A DNA stretch of 64,000 nt, from positions 28,090,731-28,154,730 of the forward strand of contig CM057156.1 of NCBI GenBank assembly GCA_029962745.1. Reading direction: 5' to 3'. The position numbers were made by a program, and so were the translations under genes. This document shows positions 25,201 to 37,200 of the stretch, one piece after another. The notes beneath the pieces were generated by a model, which was not told the origin of the DNA, searched no databases, and worked only from the letters and a program-made list of their open reading frames with translations. How positions within the stretch are numbered: position 1 is the stretch's first letter; each line of letters opens with the position of its first letter. This DNA is from Echinometra lucunter. Lineage: Eukaryota > Echinodermata > Echinoidea > Camarodonta > Echinometridae.

Positions 25201-28200
25201 TGGCAAGACTGTCCCTATGTTGAAGTCATTGATTACTAGCCTTTCTCTGAATGTAATTCTATTTCAACATGAAGAAATTGTATCAACCATCATCAAAATT
25301 TAATGAATTTTGTTTACACAACATTTTTCATTCCAAATCTAAACAATACCCCTCCTAAGTATTACATTAAGTAGATTGATTTCAAAATATGAAAGTATAT
25401 CTAAAGGCAAGAAGTTTGATTTACGTATCATAGGCGAACTTGGGCACCCAGTCCTCCTTGGGTGTCCTAATCATCAACTCTGCATTCTCCTTCTCCAATC
25501 GGCTCACTTTCTCACCCAGCATCTGGTTAAGGTCATTCATTGACCTGACCTGCTCATCAAGGTCACGATTCCTGACCTCAATGTCATCAGCCGTCTTGAC
25601 ACGAAGGGAGAGCTGGAGAGAGCTAGCCTCAAGCTGTTGGAATGAAACAAAAATTAACAAAAATATTGTAATGATAGTAATGATACAAACGATCATGACA
25701 TAAATATTGTGACAGATTTGTATGATGGTATTGCAACTAAATGTATTCTACTATGACTTTATGCCCTTGGATTCTACTATCCGGATATCAGCTTCTGGTA
25801 CTTTTAAAAGCAAAGATACATTTCATACATCTGGGTCAAGAGCGAGAATCACAAATAAAATGCAGTGTTTTGGGGATAACTCTTTACTGCATGTCAAGGG
25901 GAATGAAATACTAGACCAGGATGCTATACGTTAGAGTACTCTATCTACATTGACAGGTGACTTGCACATATGACTTGTGAAACTGTGCTTTCCATGAATA
26001 TGTGGAAAACACCATATTTCATATATGCCACATCTCTTTAACATCCAGTAAATGAAAAATTTATATACTATCTGGGCCCTGTTTCATAAAACTTGTTATC
26101 AGTAACAAGTGCCACATTTCTATGACAAATTTGCTCTCAGCCAATCAGATGGAAGGATTTCAGTAGCTTATAACAGTTAGTGCAACTTGTTATTGATAAC
26201 AAGTTTTATGAAACAGGGCCCTGTTCTTCAGATGCATCTCATGTGGTGTAGAACTAAATATTCAAGCCCAGAGGTAACCCATACAGAATAACTAATCATA
26301 CCTTGCTGATCTTTTCTTGTAGGAGTCTGTTCATTTCCTTCAGGTTCTTGATATGGTCATCCTGGTCAGTGCTACGGTCAAAGGCAACAGGTGTGGCTCT
26401 TGCTGACCGATAGCCACCAGGTGTTCTCTCACGAGATAGCTCCTCCTTCAACTCTGCTATCTTGTCCCTAGATCAGGATATAAACAGAAAGATATTCACC
26501 AAATACCCTCATAAAAAGCAAAGTTAGATAATTTTACAAATTTCTAAACAGTTTTATATTAAAAATGGAAAAAAATGAATGTCTGCTGTATAAATTTAGG
26601 GTATTTCATACCATCCAAAATAAAATCATGCACTGTAAAATCAAAGAGTAGAAGTGATAAATTAAATACAGTTGATGGGGAAACATACAAAAATATAAAG
26701 TTACGATACATGTACCTCCCTGCAATTATGATTTTAAGATGATCAGCACAATGTTTATCTATCAACAAAAATAATTTAAAGAAAATATATGTGACTCAAA
26801 TGTTAATTGGGACTGTCGATAAGTAAGAAGGATGGTTGTAGGGAATGATCTTGCTTCTACTTACTCCGACAAACCAAGTTCAGCTTTCAGGTGGTCAATT
26901 TCTGCTTGAAGCTTCTCGGCTGCTTGTTTGGGTACTCCAGTAGTCTAAAACACAAAAGAAAAGGGAGACATATAGTACATAATCATTCTTCTAATACATA
27001 TTCCACCACTATTCTGTGAATAAAACTGATAGATTTATGATGAACTTTTCTTAACTTCTGTTACCATTTTTGATGGTGTTCCGAAGACAGGTGAGGTTAT
27101 CATGAAAAACACTCTGTCCCTTGGATTATTGGATAAAGAATCAGATGAATACCCTTTGCTCAGAGTCACCACCCATGCATTTTAAGAACTACTGTAGTGG
27201 TACATCTCCACATCTCAAGAGGATAAACTTGTAAGTTACAGTGATTCAGTTGTCAGTTCGCTTTTCCCCTCCAACGCAAAGGTGATGTAGAGTACTTCAA
27301 ATCAGTGGCATATCGGGGGGGGGGGGCCATGAGCCCAGGGCACCACTTTTAGGGGGCGCAAAAAAAAAAAACCCTGACCAACCAGAGAAAGATTCCAAAT
27401 TTCATTTTTTTTTTCCATTGATTGCCATCAGAAGTTGGAAGGGGGTGAAATTTCAGCACTTGCCCCAGGTGCCATCTTCCCTAGACACCCCACTGCTTCA
27501 AATAAGGGTGAAACTATACATACAGAAGTCACAAGTAGAGTTAGAATAATTTATACAGGGGGGGGGGGTGTCTTACCTGGTGTTTAGATAAGATTGTCTT
27601 TTGCATCTCCAGGAGTTGGATGACCTGTTGGTCTTCTCCATGCTCCTGGGCAAGTCTCTTATTCTCCTCCTCAAGCTCACTGGCAGTCTCCTTGAATCGA
27701 CTCAGCTCCTCCACAGAGTTCTCCATGGACTGGATCTGGGCTCGAAGATCAGAGATCTAGGAAGGAAAAGGAGAGAGAGAGAGGGGGGGAGGGGAAGTAA
27801 ATCAAAATGTTAACCTTAAACATCAAACATGTAAGTACATGGATGAACATTTTTGTCTAATACAACTTCCATTTACACCCGCCTAAAAACATACAATGCA
27901 CTACTGTTACAGCTGTGGTACCTCGTCATTAGCCTCCTTGAGCTTTTCTTTCAGGGATGCTGATTCGTTCTCTTTGCGAGCTAAACTGCTTGACAGCCTA
28001 TCGCATGAGCCCTTCCATTCCTCCATCTCCTCCTGGTGCTTCAGGGTTGCTTCTCTCAGATCCTCATTGGCTCTGTGCAGCATCTGAAATTACATTTCAA
28101 GAAATGAACTTCATAACCTTTCATTTTCGAGAAATGAAGTTGATTTGGTTCAAACATTGAGCAGCACTGATTTGAGTTAGAAATTGATAGTATTTCTCAT

Positions 28201-31200
28201 AGCTCAACTTAATGTAAAATGATTAGGACTATCACCCTTGAAGTATCTTCAAAACCTCACTCTGTAACTTATTCATGACATACCTTTCAAAATAATAAAA
28301 ATCTAGAATAAAAGACTTTGCATGGCATGAAGCAGTATCAGTGTTATGTGTTATAGCCATCATGAACAAGAACTAAAAGGACAAAATATTGCATTTCTTA
28401 ATGAATATATAGGGTAAGTAATCATTACAAGATTAGCTATGCACTGTGTTCGAATATTTGCCAAAGAGGGTCATACATGTATACCAGAGTCTTAAAAAAC
28501 AAACAAAATCGAAACCAAAACCAAAACTCAAAACAAATAATGTCTACTTAGAAGCATGTGTTGAAAAGAAAAGCATGATGAAAAGTACAAAGTTTTTCTT
28601 TTCTAAATTATGTTTGACAGGACTACTCACTGTTTCTAGTTCCTGGACCCTAGCACCTGACTTGGTCTTCTCACTCCTGGCCTCCCTAGTACTTTCTCTG
28701 TGGGACTGAAGTTGTTCTTCAAACTGTTCCTTCTCTTTCATGAAATCAGCTTTCAGTTGTTCCATGGCCTACGGAATAAAAAAAGTAAAGTCATACCCAA
28801 TGGCAACTTGTCGGGCATTTAGCCTCATGAATACAAAAGGAAAGAAGAGTCATTCTCTTCCTTTCACAGTGAAAAAATAAATAAAATAAAATCATTCAAT
28901 GATTTCAGAAGAGAGACACACTTATAACTAAGTGTTCAGGTTTTATAGACAAGTGCCTTTTATACATATTTTGCTAAGAAACCATCAAACCTGTCTTAGT
29001 TACATCTGGTCAAGGAGAAGCACAAAAAGCCATTTTTGGAGACAGGAGGTATTGTAAAAGTGAACATTTTTTTTTTATAGCTCAGCCAGGTTAAACACAA
29101 TTGCGCATCTTTAATTTTCAAGGACAGTTAGGATAACTGTATTTACGTGCTAAATAAATAAAATATTTTGTGTGGTTTTATTTTTGCGCAAGAGTGGTGC
29201 CACGCAAAATGCGCAAAAATTCACTCACCGCGAAAATATTCACTGTTTACAGTAACTATAACAGGTTTGATGATATTGAGACTGCAATGCAGATTGGAAA
29301 AGTGTCAGGAAATTTACAGAAGGTTGAAGGAGGTACATGTACAACATGGAGACTGAGGCAGCATTGATGAATGTAAGAACTATGAAAATGGAATGACTAT
29401 GAAAGGTGATGGAATCAAAGAACCTGCCTCCAGGGAACTATCACAAGATTGTAATTAGCATCATCAGGGAAATAACTGACTATTTACTCACCGTGAAATA
29501 TTCACTGTTTACAGTACCTATAACAGGTTTGATGATATTGAGACTGCAATGCAGATTGGAAAAGTGTCGGGAAATTCAAAGAAGGTTGAAGGAGGTACAT
29601 GTACAACATGGAGACTCAGGCAGCATTGATGAATGTAAGAATTATGAAAATGGAATGACTATGGAAGGTGATGGAATCAAAGAACCTGCCTCCAGGGAAT
29701 TATCACAAGATTGTAATCAGCGTCATCAGGGAAATAACTGACGATCTTTTCAAGGCAGTGATAACCTTGTCAATATGATCACTGACATCTTTTGCCACGA
29801 TATCACACTGGTCATACAGAGGAAAATATCTTCTAAAAGACAGGAATCTCTCCCCCCCCCCCCCCCCGCTATCTCTCATTAATCTAAAACAGGGCAATAT
29901 CATGACATAATAGACACAACCTTTCTCCCAATCATGATTCACATACCTTAGTGAGTATATCTCTCTCTCCTGCAATCCTCCTTGCCTCGCCTTCCCAGTA
30001 AGCCTGTTGCTGCGTGACAGCTCTCTTGTCAGCGTTCAGCTGCTTGAATTCCTCCTGGAGTTTCTCCTGGTTGTTCTTCACCAATGAAAGCTCAGTTGAT
30101 AGCACCTCACTAACCTGTAAAGCAAATAGGAATCAAATACTTTTCGGTTCATCTGTTCTATTTATTTGTATCTCAAAATTTTTCCACACTCTAAATTAAA
30201 CGCTATCCAAAAATGATAAAAAGCTTTGTACAAATTTCCACAGGTTCTTCTATGTTTTGATTTGAATGACAAGCCTTTTAGAAAATAAATGATTGAAAGA
30301 GAAATATTGTAATTTCTTAATTCCACAAATGGACAATAAGGCTTTATTTCACTGTCATTCAATCATAAGAACCTCTCTGCTTGAAATTGCACTACAAAAA
30401 ATAATGATCATACATTTTTGTGTTATTTAATGAAGCAATTAATTCAACAATAACAAACCTTTTTGGTGGCATTTAGTTCCTCTTCTAATTTTTCCAGTTC
30501 TTCATCTTTCTTGTCCACCATAAGCTTGTGCTGAGTGACTGCTAGCTGAGCTTGTGTCAATTGACTGTCTATATCTTGTTTCACCTGAGGAAAGCAAAAT
30601 TGTATTGATATTGATTAGCATTTGACGGTAGAGTCTGCAGCGTGACAAGTGACTAGAAATGCATACTATATAATGGTGGAAGACTTTCATTTTGCTATTA
30701 AAAAATGGGTAGAAACAGTACAGAAGACACATGGGAATTTAGCAAAGACACACACAGAAAGATTTAAAAAAAGAACAGGAGCCATGATAAAAGTTAAGAA
30801 TTTTGAGAGAATAAATAGGGATATGGAAAAGAAAAGAAGTGAAAGAAAAAAAAAAATGAATAAGATAGACAAAATAGAGAAAGAGGAGAATGAAAGGAAA
30901 ATATAAAGAAAGGGAATATGCTGGATATTGAAATTTTGTGAGACAAGACAGGGAGAAGAGAAAATAACATCAGATGTTGCGGGCAAAAAAACCCCACAAC
31001 CAACAAACAACAAAAATGAGAAAAGAGAGCGGACAAAGGCAGATGCAGTGAGAGAGAATACGAAAAGTAATGAAAATATGAATCTGAACGGAATATCACG
31101 ATTCTCTATACCTTAATGATTTCTTCTTTCTCATGCATAGTTTGATTGAGTGCTTGCTGTAGGTCTAGCTTCTCCTGCATGAGTCTTTCCTTGGAGGCTG

Positions 31201-34200
31201 ATGAACTAACACAGCGAGTGTTGAGATCGGAACACTTGTCCTCCAGTTCTATTGCTCTGCTCTGGAAGACGTCTCGCTCCTGGAAAGAAATAACATTTGA
31301 TATAACGACATATTCTACTTTGCAAAGTATTGTAAATTTATGTGTATTTTCAGCAAATCTCCACACCAGAAGAAATATTTCAAAAGGCTATATTCAAAAT
31401 TTAATCTTTGTGAAACACTCCCTTGACTTAAAAAATTAAACCTACACCTACATTCTGTGAAGCAGCAGCTCTTACCTCACTGGCTCTCATGAAGTCTCCT
31501 TTGAGTAAATCTACCCGATGCATTAGTTCAGCTACTTGTCTCCTCTCATCCAGCAAGTAGGCATTCAGTTCTGTGTTCCGTGCTGCAAGCATCTCACGAC
31601 TCTGTTCGTGAGAAGATGTAAGCTTGGTATTGAATCTTGCGTCCAATTTTTTTTTTTTTTTTTAATGGGACAGCTCAAAGCCATTACTCAGAGTGAATAT
31701 TGTTGTTCTTGAAATTGTTTATTACTGTATATGCATACTGGATCTAAAACTTTGAATTTTTCTACTGCAAGATTACTGCTGAATTTTCAGCATATCGTAA
31801 CCTTATGTCTGAAAGGCAATTCAATAGTTCGAGGGTCTCTTTCTTGCAAAGAAAATTCTCACAAAGAAATGAACTTAATCTCGTTATCAGATTTTTGATG
31901 AACTATACCAATCAGATGACTTTTTTCAGAGATAAACAAAAATGCTACTCTTTTCAACACAAAACAAGTTGTACTAGTCTAAACAATTGCAATGTTTTTC
32001 TAAAACGTAGCACATTAGTTTAGGAAATTTACTAACTTCATTGAGCTTTTCCAGTTCTTTGACTTCTGCTTCCAACTTCTCATTCTTCGCCTTGGCAATC
32101 ATGATGGACTCCTTCAAAGCTAGAGCCTCCTTCAACATAGTGTCTTTGGTCTAAAAAGTGAACATTATTAAGCTCCTTTAATGTATGCATGTGAATTCTT
32201 CATAGAAAATAAGATATAGGAAAATTCCACACATTATTAACATAAGAAGAATTGGGCTCAAATTCAAGCAAGAACTTCCATATAGATACCAAAAACAGTG
32301 AGCCATCAGAACAATTCCTTTTCTCTTCTTTTAATATTGTAGAAAGTTTAAGAATGGCAGTAAATATACATAGTCAGAATACAAAAATACACTTCCAGGG
32401 CTCGAAATACCCACCGGCCATCGGCAATTTGCCGGTATGCCCCACCCACTGGCCGGGATGCCCTTCTCAAAATCAGGTTTACGGCCACAAAATTTTCTGA
32501 GTGGCCTTGATGCCCTCCAATCTAAGAAACTCATACTACATTAAAAAAAATAAAACCCTGAATTTTCCTTTTTATTTTGTGACAAAATATTTCAAATTAG
32601 CACAAAATGCACCCTTTTTCAACAACAGGAGAGACCCTTAAGTTTGCGATATCGCCATGATCGTAGAAGGCCAGTATCATTAACTGCTCAGTCCCACATG
32701 TACCAGTGCAGTGTAGTGTGTAGTGTATGTGTAAGTGCAAGTAGTGAATGACCTGGCGGTTCCTACCCTGACTTCTGATTATCACGGTTATTTCTGGTCT
32801 TGAGTGCCGATATTTTAATAAAATTTTGATATAGTGTGTGGATTTTATTTTTCAAAATGTCAGTGAAACTTATCTTGAGTGGTATCTGAACATCATTACC
32901 ATTTAAAGAAGCGCGCGCCGCCGATGTTTTTAGTCGGCTGCTTTGGGCTGTAGGCCTTCCTTCAGAGTCAATTGCTCCCCGAGCTCTGGGGGAGTTATCC
33001 TGCAGAAACTGCCTCATTGGGCTGGTGATTTCAAGATTTTTCAGTCGTGGTAATAGTTTATTTTTTCAGCTTTTAGGGCATTGTAGGGTTGATATTTGAT
33101 TAAATAATTAGTTTTAGCATATTTTGTGAAGATATGTGATATCTAGAAAAAAATATTAGAAGAAAGATGAAACTTTAATTCTGTGAAGTTCTGCGTTTTA
33201 AAATTACTTTGTTTTGGGTTAGGGTATAGGAAGTGATGAAAATTTACTTAGACCTACTTGCATTGAGTGTTCACTCAATTAAACATGTAAACCACTTCTT
33301 CGCTTGGTTTACATGAGATGCTAATATTATTTTCTGGACATTCATTTGCTTAAGATTATGTAATGACATTAACAACAATCCAATAAATAATAGAAGGGGA
33401 CATTTTCTCTTCTGTGCTGCCTCTGAGCCTGAGGCCATCTTTATTTTTAGTTTTGCTTTCTTCCATTCACTCCACAAAGCACCACACACCTTCACCAGCT
33501 TATCCTGTAACAGTTACAAATTTTTCTTGAGAAAGGAAGGGGAGAAGGGATGAGAAGGAAAGAAATGAACACCTCAATTAACAATTCAATTCATCGAGTG
33601 ATAAATACTTGAAGATGATCTAGGATTCTGTCCTCTCTCATTTCTCATTTTAAGCTTTATCCACATGAATTAATGATAATAATCTCAAATGGAATTACTT
33701 GATTCATCCATATAGCCAGAGGGCATTCTCACCAAAAAAAAAAAAAAAAAAAAAAAAAGGCAAAAAGAAAGAACAAGGGTGTGAGAGTTCAGCTTTAAAA
33801 CTGATTTCAGCTTTTTTTGGTTTTGATTTTCAACTTAATGTCAGCTTTTTGTGGACTTCCTCTGTACAAAAGTATTGGAGCTTTTGTGATTTCAGCTCTG
33901 TTTATTTGTGGTCACTCACACCCCTGAAAGAAAGAAAAAGCATCAGAGGGAAGAGAAAAGGATAAGAGAACGTAGGAAGAGCAGGAGCAGACAAGGAAGG
34001 AAAAAGAAACTTCAGAGCTTCCGCGCTTCGCGCCGGAGGGGGGAAACTCCCCCCTCCCTGCACCCTTCCCCCTAGGAGTACACTTTGTATGCTCAATATT
34101 TAATTTGCACACCTTGCATTCCCCGCTACTGCCCCCCAAAAATTAAATTCTAGCTACACTTCAACCTCTAAAATACTGCCACCGTGCGTAATTATAAGTG

Positions 34201-37200
34201 AGAAGCATGAATGAACTACTGTGGACAAAGCGTAAATGCGCGTTTATGCATTGTGCCGTGGCATGAGTAGGTCAGGTCCCATTTTGGCCTTGGTGCCCCT
34301 CTAAGAGGATATGTGCCCTCCCAAAAAAGTGGCCGTGACCGGGCCTGCACTTCTCTGTAAAAATAAAAAATAAATGCATAAATAAAAATTAAAAGCATTT
34401 GAAGATATCTGGAAAATTCCTTCAAATCATCATCTCCGCTTCTGCACATAGAGTAAACCTCGCGTAAGTCAACATCCAAAAAGTTGATTTTTCCTGTGTC
34501 ATTCCTACTGAGAAATATGTGGCTAAGTTGAAATTCAAAGTAAAATTTCGGCAAAGTCCAACAGAATATTCAGACCCAATCGGGAAAAGCCAGTGGTAAT
34601 TTCATCTTCTGAGTCAAATTTGAATGTACACTTGGAATGAAGACACAATTTTGATACAATTACAACGCCAAATCATCTCGCGCACTCTAATACTCAAATT
34701 CACATTCGGCATGGCACAAGTAGGTGTTGCCTCGGCCAGCTGTCAACACAACTCTGGGGAGTACGACTGCTGGTTTCCCCATCATAAACATGCTTTGTCA
34801 TGCACATGTGCACGCACAGAGATGGTCGTGTACATGTGCATGTTCACGGGGTAGTTGAATTATTTCAAAAATGTGATCAAATAGTGACATGCAAATGTCC
34901 TTTTCTATGAGAAAGATTTTACTTAAGGTTACTTTGATGATAATACTTATTAAGATGAAACAGTAGAAAACAAAAGGAAGCAAAGACAATTAACTCCTGC
35001 ATATATAGTAAGTTGATGAAAATTCAACTTTTGGATAAGTCAAAATTTGTACAAGTCAAACTAATTTCTCTGACCTCTTCCTGATTCAACTTGCACGAGG
35101 TTATCTGTACTTCACAAATGACAGCAATGAAAAATACAGATTACTGCAGTGACTTTACATTTTTGTATTAGTATAGAGACATTTGATATGTAAAGCTATT
35201 CTTTTTCATTCCCACTGACCATTCACTTTTTTTACACAGAAAATTTTCTTACTTTGCTACAGTTTATTTTTATTTTTTGGTGGTGGTGGTGGCTTCTTGT
35301 ATAGCACTCAGGTCTGTCATGTCTGACACTCATGGCGTTCCAACATTATTATTTTGTTGTGTATTTTAGTGAAGTTTACTGCATTGTGTGCGAAAAGGGT
35401 TCAACACAGGTCAAGAAGACATCCCGTCAAGAAATAAACTGTATCGTTACCTGTTGGAATGTCTTGTTTTCTTCACCCAGGAGACTCATCGCCCGTGATG
35501 TCTGATCCACAAGAACATCCCGTTTCCGGTTTTCCGTCTGCAGAGCTGAGTTAGCAGCCCGCAAGCTCTTTAGTTCCTGTTCCAAATCACTAATTCTACA
35601 ACAGAAAAGATAGAGTTAAACTTGATATATCAAAATGAAAGCAACAAATGCTCACATTCAATCTGTCTGTTTAAAAACATTGAAAATTGACAAATGAATA
35701 TCGCATAAGGACAGCAATAATGCTCTAGAAAGCTCAAAAAGAGTGTGAAAAGAAAAAAATCCTTTTGAAATTGCTGCATGGAAAGTGCACCTGCGAAAAG
35801 AAACTTCTTGAAAAAGCTCCTCGAAGGAAAAAGTATTTCTCATACTAAAACAATATTCAATTACCTTAAAGACATTGGCTTTGAATTTTTTTGGGGGGTT
35901 TTATATTTGCACTATCAGGACCATCCCTCAAACCAGATGGTATTAAAGAGTCCTTTACATTGTATCCCGAAAGTAAGGATGGTAAGTAGGAGCCTTTCAC
36001 ATGCAGTACACCCACTTCTGACTCTAGCAAAAGACATTACAAAAAAAAAAAAAAAAAAGGAAAGAAAAGAAGAACTGCTAACCTTTGCTGGAGGAGGCCT
36101 TGTTGACGAATAGCATCCATCTTGTCTGTCACGGAACCGTCTCTCTCTTTCTGAACTTCAACCAATCTCTTTTGAAGGGCCTCATTTGTGGATGATAGAT
36201 TGGCCAAGGTATGGTGTGTCTCATTCAGCATCCCCTCACTACTACATAGCTTCTCTGTTTGATTCTGTAGGACAAAACAATGGTAATGCAGTCATTTGAC
36301 TAATCAAAGGCTTAGCAAATCAGTTTTAATTCTAGAAACTGGCAACAATTAATGTTTTTTCTCTCTGTTGCATTCTTCTGTCAAAAAAGTGCAATAGACA
36401 TCAATACAAAATGTTCTACATGGTCAACAAACTTGTCAACTTGGTATAAACAGCATTAGCTGATGCTTGAAATGCAGCTCCCTATCAAGAGTTCTGTTTG
36501 AACTCTTTTTTTTTCTGATTTGTGAAAGAACCCCAAAACATATCCATTTCATAAGATACAATCATATGAAAACTTTGACTTTTCTTGTGTTTTCTTTATA
36601 CAGTGGTATTGATTAAATGCATATCTTTGAAATTGTTAATGTGTAGAATTCCTTCTATCGGGTCATTTGTGAGACTACTAACCTTTACAGTATCATTTGA
36701 GAGACTAACCACCTGTACAGCATCATTCAGAGACCACCAACCTGTAAAGTATCATTTGTGAGACTACCGGCCTGTAAAGTATCATTTGAGAGACTAACCA
36801 CCTGTACAGAATCATTCAGAGACCACCAACCTGTAAAGTATCATTTGTGAGACTACTGACCTGTAAAGTATCATGTGCCTCCCTCAGCTTCTCCACCAGT
36901 GCCAGTCGTCTCTGCTCACTCTCATACATAGCATCCTTCATGTTCTTGACAGACGATGGGGATGTATTCCATAGCTCTGCTCCACCCACGCTGACATTGA
37001 CCCCTGGCACCCCTCCTCCTCCTCCTCCGATGCTCTCATAGCCAGAGAGGTAGGGGGATGATCTGGTGGTATGGGGTATGCCAGGGGCAGCCGAGGAATG
37101 GCTCCCATATGTAGTGTGACCAGAGACTTGAGGGAGGGAGCTGGATTGCTGGGGTGGGGTCAGATGATGATAGGGGGATTTTCGTGATCCACCATGACTA

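Noticed and set aside
30649..31116. Plus-strand Lys/Glu-rich open frames
   Set aside because: A-rich intronic sequence between exons 9 and 10 of the minus-strand gene; no splice context on the plus strand.
32763..33017. 84-codon minus-strand frame with CpG-rich start
   Set aside because: Sits in a repeat-derived intron patch; no phase-compatible splice sites to the neighbouring exons.
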